The position numbers and the translations under genes were made by a program. Positions 8,406-15,573 of a stretch of DNA of 64,000 nt are shown one piece after another; position 1 is the stretch's first letter; each line of letters opens with the position of its first letter. This DNA is from Enteractinococcus coprophilus (GTDB lineage: Bacteria; Actinomycetota; Actinomycetes; Actinomycetales; Micrococcaceae), in the NCBI RefSeq assembly GCF_006716305.1, contig NZ_VFOU01000001.1, positions 930,001 through 994,000 on the forward strand. Reading direction: 5' to 3'. Under the pieces are notes generated by a model. It did no database searches, had not been told where the DNA came from, and saw only the letters and a program-made list of their open reading frames with translations.

Positions 8406-8448
8406 AAAAATCCTGGTTTGTGCCCCGTGGCACAAACCAGGATTTTTT
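8406..8448. terminator. Strong bidirectional terminator
   Basis: A near-perfect 19-bp stem (AAAAATCCTGGTTTGTGCC with GGCACAAACCAGGATTTTT) and a four-base loop CCGT. A-run on the left and T-run on the right let it serve both the HTH gene (+) and the convergent membrane-anchored protein gene (-). Confidence 0.92.
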
Positions 8449-8453
8449 ATGCG

Positions 8454-9011
8454 CTAGTTATTGCTCAGTGGCTGAGGCGTTGGGTTGGTCCAAGGATCTT
8501 CGACCGGCTGGGAGAGACGCCAAACGGCGTACGTAGCACCCGCAGCGGCGACAGTGATACCAAGAACCAAGAGACCGCGACCGGATTTCTTCTGCTTCTT
8601 TTTCTTGGACTGCTTCTTCAGCTGCTTTTCAGCTTCTTTTGCCCACTGCTCGGCGGCCTTGAGCAGTTTGCGACTGGACTTCTTGTCACCGGTGACACGA
8701 GTGATGGCATCAGTGACGAACGCTGGCAGTTCAGCAGCCTTGATGGCTTTTGCGCTCCCGGCGGCAACTGGTGCCAGCTGCCCGGCAGCAGAGGGAATAT
8801 AGTCATCTTGGACTTTGTGTTGGAAGTTTGATGCAGCGTCGCCGACTTTATGCGCGGCGTCGGCAAACTTTCGTGAAGCAGCGTCAACGACCGGTGCGGC
8901 GCGATCAGCGGAATCTTGCCACATGTGTTCTGCCCATTCGCGGACGTGCTCTGCGGCGCCAGACACGGTATCTCCCAGCGTTGGTGCTTTGGACTTAGAA
9001 CGTCCCAACAT
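8454..9011 (-). CDS. Uncharacterised single-pass membrane protein, Ala/Lys-rich
   Basis: A 185-residue protein without a recognised family. It has a long amphipathic alanine-rich helical region (residues 10-120), a lysine block KKQSKKKKQKKSGRG near residue 133, one hydrophobic segment (LLVLGITVAAAGATYAVWRL, about 147-167) and a short Pro-rich tail. The lysine block next to the membrane segment suggests the long N-terminal part is cytoplasmic. Similar Ala-rich proteins are common near the origin region in Micrococcaceae. Function unknown. It ends at the bidirectional terminator and is divergent from ppiA. Confidence 0.75.
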   Translation of the reverse strand: MLGRSKSKAPTLGDTVSGAAEHVREWAEHMWQDSADRAAPVVDAASRKFADAAHKVGDAASNFQHKVQDDYIPSAAGQLAPVAAGSAKAIKAAELPAFVTDAITRVTGDKKSSRKLLKAAEQWAKEAEKQLKKQSKKKKQKKSGRGLLVLGITVAAAGATYAVWRLSQPVEDPWTNPTPQPLSNN

Positions 9012-9181
9012 AAATTACCTCCATAATAGGGATTGACTACCCCTAGGTTACGCCCTCGCGCCCTCGGTTGCCACGATCTGGCCGCGATATTCGGCATTTC
9101 TTTAGGCTGGGCGCGTAGCATTTTCAACTCGCGTTGACTCAAGACTGGGTGAACCAGTCAGTTGATGGAAGAATAGCGCTC

Positions 9182-9712
9182 ATGAGTATTGCTACACATA
9201 AAGCTGTCATCAAAACCAACCGCGGCGACGTCGTCGTCGAACTCTTCGGCAACCACGCCCCGAAGACCGTGGAAAACTTCGTTGGCCTGGCCAACGGCAC
9301 CAAAGATTGGACCGACCCGGCTACCGGTGAGGCGAAGTCCGGTGTCCCACTGTACGACGACACCATTTTCCACCGCATCATCTCAGACTTCATGATTCAG
9401 GGCGGTGACCCACTGGGTCGCGGCATCGGCGGACCGGGCTACCAGTTCGAAGATGAATTCCACCCAGAACTAGACTTCAACGAACCCTATAAACTGGCCA
9501 TGGCAAACGCCGGCCCAGGAACCAACGGTTCCCAGTTCTTCATCACCTCGGTTGCCACCCCGTGGCTGCAGAACCGCCACACCATTTTCGGTGAAGTCAC
9601 CGACGCCGACTCCCAGAAGATTGTCGACGACCTGAACAACGTCCCAACCGGTCCACAAGATCGTCCGGTCAACGATGTGATCATCGAGACCATCGAAATT
9701 ACTGAACTCTAA
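9182..9712 (+). CDS. ppiA: Peptidyl-prolyl cis-trans isomerase, cyclophilin type
   Basis: A 176-residue single-domain cyclophilin that speeds prolyl isomerisation in protein folding. Hallmarks are FHRIISDFMIQGGDPLGRG (catalytic Arg, Gln substrate site), GPGTNGSQFFIT, and WLQNRHTIFGEV. It starts at ATG 9182, since homologues begin close to the ATHKAVIKTNRGDVVVELFG strand; the upstream in-frame extension to 9134 does not resemble the family. There is no signal peptide, so it is cytosolic. It is followed 14 bases later by the rhomboid gene, the usual actinobacterial order. Confidence 0.95.
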   Translation: MSIATHKAVIKTNRGDVVVELFGNHAPKTVENFVGLANGTKDWTDPATGEAKSGVPLYDDTIFHRIISDFMIQGGDPLGRGIGGPGYQFEDEFHPELDFNEPYKLAMANAGPGTNGSQFFITSVATPWLQNRHTIFGEVTDADSQKIVDDLNNVPTGPQDRPVNDVIIETIEITEL

Positions 9713-9726
9713 GGACTATCTCGTCT

Positions 9727-10698
9727 ATGTCATCCGGTCCGACCTATGGTGCCTACCACGACTCCTCGGCAGAACAGCCGGTCTGTCCCAGACACCCGGA
9801 CCGGGTGACATATATCCGATGTCAACGCTGCAATCGTCCGGTGTGCACGGACTGCCAGCGCCCCTCGCCAGTCGGCGTGCTGTGCGTTGACTGCGTGAAA
9901 GAACACCAACGCTCAATTCCTCGAGAGCAACGCGCTCCACGCTTTACCGACCGGCGGGGCAATGCGATCCCGTTGGCCACCTACATCATCATTGGGCTGA
10001 CTGCCCTGGTGTACGGACTGCAGTGGGCAGGCCAACTCATCCCGGGCTTCCCGGATGTCTCCAACCTCTTGTTATATTCACCGCTGCATACTTCAGTCGC
10101 CGCCGTGGAATTCTCCCAGGTGACCGGCCAACAACTCTTCCAACCCTGGCGCATGCTGACCTCGGCGCTAGTGCATTCGATGGGCTCACCTTTACACCTG
10201 GTGTTGAATATGGCGGTGCTGTGGCTGATCGGTCGCCAGATTGAACAGTTTCTGGGCGCCGCCAAGTTTGTCGCCATCTACGTGCTGTCAGCAATCGGTG
10301 GAGCAGTCGCGGTCTTATTCTTAGCCGAACCAAACTCTGCTGTGGTGGGTGCTTCGGGTGCCGTCTACGGACTCTTCGCTGCCCTGTGGATGATCGGACG
10401 ACGGCTGGGGGCTGACACCCGCAGCATCACGATTTTGATCCTCATCAACTTCGCGTTTTCGTTTATTGGGGCAGGCATCTCATGGCAGGGCCATCTCGGT
10501 GGATTCCTCACCGGCCTCGCGGCCTCCACGCCGGTGGTCCTCGCAGACAAAAAGCTCGAGACCGGGGCAACGCCCGAACTTCGCAAACGCACCAACCGTC
10601 TCACATGGCTGGGACTGGGAGTTGTCGCAGTAGCCCTTGTGGCGCTGACCTTCATTGGTTCGCTGTTAATCGACACGCAGACCCTGCTCGGTCGCTAG
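9727..10698 (+). CDS. Rhomboid family intramembrane serine protease with zinc-ribbon N-terminus
   Basis: A 323-residue protein. Residues 18-60 contain four CxxC/CxxH-type pairs (CPRH, CQRC, CTDC, CVDC), a B-box-like zinc ribbon. A six-helix rhomboid domain follows: the active-site serine is in GASGAVYGLFAALW and the histidine in WQGHLGGFLTGL, so the Ser-His dyad is intact. A final helix closes the C-terminus. Substrates are unknown. The gene lies between ppiA and the DnaA-box-bearing intergenic region, as part of the conserved ppiA-rhomboid-crgA order. Confidence 0.92.
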   Translation: MSSGPTYGAYHDSSAEQPVCPRHPDRVTYIRCQRCNRPVCTDCQRPSPVGVLCVDCVKEHQRSIPREQRAPRFTDRRGNAIPLATYIIIGLTALVYGLQWAGQLIPGFPDVSNLLLYSPLHTSVAAVEFSQVTGQQLFQPWRMLTSALVHSMGSPLHLVLNMAVLWLIGRQIEQFLGAAKFVAIYVLSAIGGAVAVLFLAEPNSAVVGASGAVYGLFAALWMIGRRLGADTRSITILILINFAFSFIGAGISWQGHLGGFLTGLAASTPVVLADKKLETGATPELRKRTNRLTWLGLGVVAVALVALTFIGSLLIDTQTLLGR

Positions 10699-10702
10699 AG
10701 TT

Positions 10703-10834
10703 TGTGGACAACTGCTGAGTTAACCACAGTTTTCCCACACGGTCTCCACAGGTTATCCACACAAATTGTGGATAACTCTCGCATGTTTAATGACCCCCGG
10801 TAGTTATCCACAGGTTTATTCACAATGTGGAGAA
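10703..10834. promoter_or_regulatory. Cluster of DnaA boxes between the rhomboid gene and crgA
   Basis: Three perfect TTATCCACA boxes lie at 10753-10761 (+), 10767-10775 (-) and 10804-10812 (+). One-mismatch boxes lie at 10703-10711 (-, TTGTCCACA), 10816-10824 (+, TTATTCACA) and 10826-10834 (-, TTCTCCACA). Further weak matches (TTTCCCACA) flank the cluster. No AT-rich unwinding element is evident and dnaA/dnaN are not in the window, so it is not called an origin. It may titrate DnaA or regulate crgA. Confidence 0.75.
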
Positions 10835-10870
10835 TCACATGTGTGTAACTTGGGGATAGGTGTGGGAAAC

Positions 10871-11140
10871 TTACCGCCAACGGGTCATCATAACGAACCC
10901 AATCATCGCCAGCCCGAAGCCGATCACGATATTCCAACCACCAATACCCGGGATTGGCCACTGACCGCCGGGGGCGAGGTAGAACACCATGATCCACACC
11001 AAGCCAAGGATCAACAGACCAAACATGATGGCCTTATACCAAGTTGGTAGTGGCTCCGGCTGATTGTCAACCGCCATGAGCGCGGCGTCCAATTCAGAAT
11101 GCTGGTTGCGAGGCTTACGGGGCTTCTTCGATGATGCCAA
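10871..11140 (-). CDS. crgA: Cell division protein CrgA
   Basis: An 89-residue protein with a basic N-terminus (KKPRKPRNQ) and two transmembrane helices (about residues 36-54 and 69-86) around the loop FYLAPGGQWPIPGIGGWN. This is the signature of CrgA (UPF0233), the actinobacterial septum protein that interacts with FtsZ and FtsI/PBP partners and affects Z-ring timing and septal peptidoglycan synthesis. It is divergent from the sortase gene and its 3' end faces the DnaA-box cluster, which therefore lies downstream of crgA and of the rhomboid gene. Confidence 0.93.
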   Translation of the reverse strand: MASSKKPRKPRNQHSELDAALMAVDNQPEPLPTWYKAIMFGLLILGLVWIMVFYLAPGGQWPIPGIGGWNIVIGFGLAMIGFVMMTRWR

Positions 11141-11185
11141 TGGGAATCCTGTTCAAAGGGGAGCGTATACTAACGACAGTATTCT

Positions 11186-11202
11186 ACGTGTCCCCAACAC
11201 GT
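11186..11202. promoter_or_regulatory. Inverted repeat in the crgA / sortase divergent promoter region
   Basis: ACGTGT (11186-11191) and ACACGT (11197-11202) form a perfect 6-bp inverted repeat around CCCCA. It sits in the 96-base region between the divergent crgA and sortase genes, where both promoters must lie, so it is a candidate operator. No known regulator is matched. Confidence 0.35.
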
Positions 11203-11236
11203 GCCGCAGTGTATCTTGACTTGAAGGATCTGCCGA

Positions 11237-12088
11237 ATGTCAGATGCCGGTGTACAACCGCTCACGCGCCGAGCAGCGCGCCAACACTCCACCCCTCGAA
11301 AGCGTCGCAAACGACCACCGCGCTTAACCTTCCTAGGAGTCCTGGGCGAGCTGTTGATAACCGCTGGTGTCTTCGTCTTGTTGTTCGTGGTCTGGGAGCT
11401 CTACTGGACCAACCTCGGAGCCAACCGCGAAGCCCAGGCCCATCGCGACACGATGACCGAATCGTTTTCGGAACACTACACCGGTTTTGACGGCAACGGA
11501 GCAGACCCCGCCGTCCCGGGCATACCGGGGGAGGCTTGGGGCCTGTTGTATGTGCCACGCTTTGGTCCCGATTACTCGGTCCCGGTCCTGGACGGTACCG
11601 GAGACGAGATCGACTCGGCTGTCCTCGGCCGCTATGACAGCTCCTCGGCACCGGGTGAAGAGGGCAATCTCGGGCTGGCCGGCCACCGCCAAACCTACGG
11701 CGCGGTGTTGTGGGATATGGATACATTGCAAGAGGGCGACCGCATGTATCTGCAAACCGCCAACGGCTGGTGGGTTTATGAAACCCGCCAGGTCCACATC
11801 GTCGACCCTTCGGCCGTGGAAGTCTTGGATCCTAACCCGCTGGATCCGGGTGGCCCGGCCGATGGTCAGTGGTTGACCTTGACTACTTGCCACCCGCCCT
11901 ACACCGTGCTGGAACGCATGATCACTCACGCCGAGCAGGTCGACTTCATCCCGCTGGCCGATGGGCCGCCGGATGAGATCGCCGACGCCGTCTACGCAGC
12001 CGACCTAGAGCCTGCGCCGCAAGCCGCGATGGGCATCCTAGAACATCACGACGCCGTCAGCAGTTACGACCCGAACGAGGAGGCCTAA
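11237..12088 (+). CDS. Class E sortase
   Basis: A 283-residue membrane-anchored transpeptidase: a basic N-terminus (residues 1-30), one transmembrane segment (about 33-55), and an extracellular sortase domain. Catalytic residues seen are His in GHRQTYGAVLWDMD, Cys in TLTTCHPPY and Arg in ERMITHAE. Class E sortases anchor LAXTG-type surface proteins to peptidoglycan. The C-terminal tail is acidic. It lies in the usual position between crgA and the Ser/Thr kinase block. A small membrane-protein gene follows after one base. Confidence 0.92.
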   Translation: MSDAGVQPLTRRAARQHSTPRKRRKRPPRLTFLGVLGELLITAGVFVLLFVVWELYWTNLGANREAQAHRDTMTESFSEHYTGFDGNGADPAVPGIPGEAWGLLYVPRFGPDYSVPVLDGTGDEIDSAVLGRYDSSSAPGEEGNLGLAGHRQTYGAVLWDMDTLQEGDRMYLQTANGWWVYETRQVHIVDPSAVEVLDPNPLDPGGPADGQWLTLTTCHPPYTVLERMITHAEQVDFIPLADGPPDEIADAVYAADLEPAPQAAMGILEHHDAVSSYDPNEEA

Positions 12089-12089
12089 A

Positions 12090-12251
12090 ATGTACGCCTG
12101 GTTCTTCCACTTCCTGCCGGGACCCACCTGGCTCCGCTGGCTCCTCGTGCTCGCCCTAGTGGCCGGAGTCGTGGTCGTGCTCATGGAGTTCGTCTACCCG
12201 TGGATCGCAGAATTCGGTTTCTTCTCTGATGCCACGCTGGACGTCGAATAA
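12090..12251 (+). CDS. Small single-pass membrane protein after the sortase gene
   Basis: A 53-residue open frame whose ATG is one base after the sortase stop, so it is translationally coupled. The product is MYAWFFHFLPGPTWLRW, then a hydrophobic helix (LLVLALVAGVVVVLMEFV, about residues 18-36), then an acidic C-terminus ending LDVE. Small proteins of this kind often follow the class E sortase gene in Micrococcales. Function is unknown; a sortase partner role is inferred from coupling only. Confidence 0.75.
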   Translation: MYAWFFHFLPGPTWLRWLLVLALVAGVVVVLMEFVYPWIAEFGFFSDATLDVE

Positions 12252-12266
12252 GTCTCACAGCAGGTC

Positions 12267-12280
12267 TTTCAGATTTGAAG
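12267..12280. promoter_or_regulatory. TTCAAATTTGAA-like half-palindrome upstream of the LLM oxidoreductase
   Basis: TTCAGATTTGAA at 12268-12279 differs by one base from the perfect palindrome TTCAAATTTGAA seen in front of the FMN reductase gene at 33384. It lies 36 bases upstream of the oxidoreductase start, where an operator would be expected. Confidence 0.35.
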
Positions 12281-12314
12281 GAATGTTTTTGGGCTCGGCG
12301 AGGTTGCAGCTGTT

Positions 12315-13409
12315 ATGACTCATTCTGTGCCAACACCTAATCCATCCAATCACCTTGCCACCTCGTTAGATGACGGCGTCGTCGAATTTGGGCTCCACAC
12401 GTTTGGAGACATCACCCAAGACCTCGAGGGGACCCGCGTGCTGAGTCATCCCGAGGTGCTGCGCAATGTCGTGGCCGAGGGGGTGTTGGCCGACCAGGTC
12501 GGTGTGGACGTCATTGGTGTCGGTGAGCACCACCGTCCCGACTACTCAGTCTCGGCACCCGACGTCGTCCTGACCGGCATTGGTGCGCAAACCGAACGCA
12601 TCAAACTCATCTCTGCTGTGACCGTGTTGTCTTCCGACGACCCGGTTCGCGTCCATCAGCGCTTCGCGACCCTCGACGGCATTACCTCCGGGCGCGCCGA
12701 AGTCTCGCTGGGGCGGGGTTCGTTTATCGAATCGTTTCCGCTATTCGGTTACGACCTGCAAGACTACGAAATCCTATTCGAAGAAAAACTCGAACTCTTC
12801 GACAAAATCCGGCGCGAAGAACCCGTCACCTGGTCCGGGAGCACCCGTGCTGCCCTGGAGAACTTTTCGATCTTCCCCACCACCGCCCATGAACACGGTC
12901 TGCCCACTTGGGTTGCCGTGGGTGGTTCACCACAGTCCGTCGTCCGTGCTGCCAAATACGGGATGGGCTTAGAACTCGCCATCATCGGGGGTGCACCCCA
13001 GCGCTTTGCTCCACTGGCCAACCTGTTCCATAAACAGATTGAACAAAACGGCTTTGACCCGCGCCGCATCGCCGTGCACTCCCATGGCTATGTCGCCGAG
13101 ACGGACGAGGACGCCATGGAGCAGTACTATCCATACTGGCATCACGTGACCGCGGCCCTCGGCGCTGAACGTGGCTGGCCTGCCCCAACGCCCGAGCAAT
13201 TTGCGCAAGAAGTGCGTCACGGTGCGCTGCACTTGGGGTCGCCTGAGACTGTGGCCCGGAAGATCGCCAATACGGTGCAGACGTTGGGCGCGACCCGTTT
13301 CGGTATGAAGTATGGCAACGGTCGCCTGCCGCATGAACTGATGATGCACTCGATCCAGCTGTACGGTACCAAAGTCATTCCGATGGTCCGCGAGCTGCTC
13401 GCAGGGTAG
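12315..13409 (+). CDS. LLM-class flavin-dependent oxidoreductase
   Basis: A 364-residue bacterial-luciferase-fold (LLM class) monooxygenase or oxidoreductase. Family features are VGEHHRPDYSVSAPDVVLT, the AEVSLGRGSFIESFPLFGYD segment after SGR, and GSPETVARKI near the C-terminus. Proteins of this subgroup resemble the corynebacterial CE1758 type, which is typically paired with a small FMN reductase; such a reductase is encoded at 32783 in this window. Substrate unknown. It is monocistronic and ends at a strong terminator. Confidence 0.85.
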   Translation: MTHSVPTPNPSNHLATSLDDGVVEFGLHTFGDITQDLEGTRVLSHPEVLRNVVAEGVLADQVGVDVIGVGEHHRPDYSVSAPDVVLTGIGAQTERIKLISAVTVLSSDDPVRVHQRFATLDGITSGRAEVSLGRGSFIESFPLFGYDLQDYEILFEEKLELFDKIRREEPVTWSGSTRAALENFSIFPTTAHEHGLPTWVAVGGSPQSVVRAAKYGMGLELAIIGGAPQRFAPLANLFHKQIEQNGFDPRRIAVHSHGYVAETDEDAMEQYYPYWHHVTAALGAERGWPAPTPEQFAQEVRHGALHLGSPETVARKIANTVQTLGATRFGMKYGNGRLPHELMMHSIQLYGTKVIPMVRELLAG

Positions 13410-13450
13410 ACGCCATCCCCGCCTTCTTCGGTAGCGGAGAAAGAATAAGA

Positions 13451-13489
13451 AAAATCGCCTGCAGCTTGGGAACTGCAGGCGATTTTTTC
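13451..13489. terminator. Bidirectional terminator between LLM oxidoreductase and pknB
   Basis: The stem AAAAATCGCCTGCAG with CTGCAGGCGATTTTT encloses the loop CTTGGGAA. The flanking A and T runs make it functional for the oxidoreductase gene (+) and for the end of the long kinase/cell-wall operon (-). Confidence 0.92.
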
Positions 13490-13506
13490 AGTTGGTCTAG
13501 AACTGG

Positions 13507-15477
13507 CTAGTCACTGCCCCAACCGCGACCTCGGTTCCAGTCACGATCGCGACCGCGGTCATCACCGGGTACCCAGTCTGGACGGCCTCCGGCTTCGCTG
13601 TTCTCGCCGTCCTCATCCGCTTCCGGTGATGGAGAATCAGACTCTTCTTCACTTTCATCGCTGCTTGGTGAGGGAGAGGACTCTTCTGGCTCCGGTTCTG
13701 GTTCGGGGACTGGCACAGCAAGCGTAAGGGAGATTTCGCTGCCTTGAGCTACTGATTTTCCACCTTCCAATGACTGCTGAGCCACGTGGTTTTCACGATA
13801 TTCGTCGGTCTCGATAGGCTCGGGAGCTATTGTGACCCTCAGACCTAGGTCATTACCCTCGAGAATGTTGCGGGCTTCCTGTTCCGACATCCCGCGGACG
13901 TCGGGAACTTCGACCTCGCCGGAGGAGATCTTCAGCGCAACAGTCGAACCGTAGGCTACGGTCGAGCCGAGGGCCGGGTTGGTGTCGACGAGACGGTCGC
14001 GCGGGATCGTCGCCGAGTTCACATAGGTCACGTCCGAGACGGTGAGCCCAAGTTCCTCGAGCGTATCGCGCACGGTAGCTTCTGAGGCGCCGCGAAGCGA
14101 GTCAGGGATCTCGACTTCGTCGGGGCCCAACGAAATGTTCAGGGTGATCTCGTCGTAGCGCTGCATGACGGTCCCGGCAGCCGGCGAGGTGCCGATAGCG
14201 CGGTCGCGCTCGACGTCGTCGCTATGGTCGTATTCTAGGATTGGGCGCAGCCCGGCGGTCGTCAGGGCGTTCTGCGCCTCGGTTTCTGGCATGCCGGAAA
14301 CATCTGGCACATCGACCTGGTTTTCTTCGATCCGGCGCTGTTCGGCCTCATTCCAGAAGTACCAGCCGGCAGCTGCGCCACCGCCCAACAACAAAATGAC
14401 CAGCAGGGCGATCAGCCAGCCGCGGCGTTTCTTCCGCGGGCGTTGGCCGTTGACGGCGTCCATGTGGCCGGTCATCTCATAGGACTCGGGGAGCTCTTCA
14501 CGCGGGGTGAAGATCGAGTCGTCCTGCGCTGAGATCGAGGACATCGCCTGGGTCGGATCGGCCTCAGCGGGGATTACGGCCGGTGGGATGACCGTGGTGG
14601 AATCATCTTCGGTGACGCCAATACCGTCGTAGTGGGCCGAGCGCAACGCGGTGAGGAATTCTTTGCCGGACTGGAACCGTGCTTCAGTATCTTTTGCTAG
14701 CGCCTTGGTCAACACCGATGTCAGCGCCGGCGTGATATCCGGGTTCAGGCTGGTGGGCGACGGCGGTTCTTCCCGGACGTGCTGGTAGGCAACGGCCACG
14801 GGGGAGTCACCAACGAACGGTGGGCGACCAGTCAGGAGCTCGAACAAAACACACCCAACTGAGTAGAGGTCGGAGCGGGAGTCGACGGTTTCCCCTCGGG
14901 CCTGCTCGGGGGATAGGTACTGGGCGGTGCCAACCACGGCTTGGGTCTGGGTCATGGTCGCAGAGGAGTCGGAGAGGGCTCGGGCGATACCGAAGTCCAT
15001 GACCTTGATGGCGCCGGTTTCATCGACCATAACGTTGCCGGGTTTGATGTCGCGGTGGACAATGTGGTTTTCGTGCGAGTACGCAACCGCCCCCAGGATA
15101 CCTTCGGTCCATTCAACGGCTTGGTCAATCGTCACGTCGCCTTTGCGCAGCAGGGCGCGCAGGGTGTCGCCGTCGACGTACTCCATGACCATGTAGGGCA
15201 GGGACAGCCCGGCGTGTTCACCGTTGGGTGGCAGCTCCTCTTCGCCGGTATCAAAGACGGCGACAATGTTCGGGTGGTTCAGCGCGGCCGAGGAGTGTGC
15301 CTCGCGGCGGAACCTGGTTTGGAACTGCGGGTCGCGTGCGAGGTCCGGGCGCATCATTTTGATAGCGACGGTCCGGCCCAGGCGGGTGTCGTGACCGATG
15401 TAAACATCGGCCATGCCGCCGCGGCCGATGAGCTCGCCGACTTCATAACGACCATTGATAATGCGTTGTTGGGACAC
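13507..15477 (-). CDS. pknB: PASTA-domain Ser/Thr protein kinase PknB
   Basis: A 656-residue membrane kinase. The N-terminal kinase domain has the G-loop GRGGMADV, catalytic Lys40 in VAIKMM, HRDIKPGN at 141-148 and DFGIARA. After a linker come a basic stretch KKRRG, one transmembrane helix (about 352-372) and three extracellular PASTA repeats (VDVPDVSGM..., VEIPDSLRG..., VEVPDVRGM...), which bind muropeptides or lipid II. Mycobacterial PknB has four PASTA repeats, so this one is shorter by one. The tail is Ser/Glu/Pro-rich and ends in an Arg-Gly/Asp-rich segment RDRDWNRGRGWGSD. It is the last gene of the fhaA-to-pknB operon, 96 bases after pknA. Confidence 0.95.
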   Translation of the reverse strand: MSQQRIINGRYEVGELIGRGGMADVYIGHDTRLGRTVAIKMMRPDLARDPQFQTRFRREAHSSAALNHPNIVAVFDTGEEELPPNGEHAGLSLPYMVMEYVDGDTLRALLRKGDVTIDQAVEWTEGILGAVAYSHENHIVHRDIKPGNVMVDETGAIKVMDFGIARALSDSSATMTQTQAVVGTAQYLSPEQARGETVDSRSDLYSVGCVLFELLTGRPPFVGDSPVAVAYQHVREEPPSPTSLNPDITPALTSVLTKALAKDTEARFQSGKEFLTALRSAHYDGIGVTEDDSTTVIPPAVIPAEADPTQAMSSISAQDDSIFTPREELPESYEMTGHMDAVNGQRPRKKRRGWLIALLVILLLGGGAAAGWYFWNEAEQRRIEENQVDVPDVSGMPETEAQNALTTAGLRPILEYDHSDDVERDRAIGTSPAAGTVMQRYDEITLNISLGPDEVEIPDSLRGASEATVRDTLEELGLTVSDVTYVNSATIPRDRLVDTNPALGSTVAYGSTVALKISSGEVEVPDVRGMSEQEARNILEGNDLGLRVTIAPEPIETDEYRENHVAQQSLEGGKSVAQGSEISLTLAVPVPEPEPEPEESSPSPSSDESEEESDSPSPEADEDGENSEAGGRPDWVPGDDRGRDRDWNRGRGWGSD

Positions 15478-15573
15478 GGTTTTCCTTAGCGGGCGTTATG
15501 CCGCGGCGTGCTCGTCACGGGCGGATGTGCTGCCCAGTGGAGGTGGTGTTGGAGTTTCATGTGAGTTTTCGTT

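Noticed and set aside
10703-10834. Calling the DnaA-box cluster the chromosomal origin
   Set aside because: dnaA, dnaN and an AT-rich unwinding element are all missing from the window, so an origin cannot be supported.
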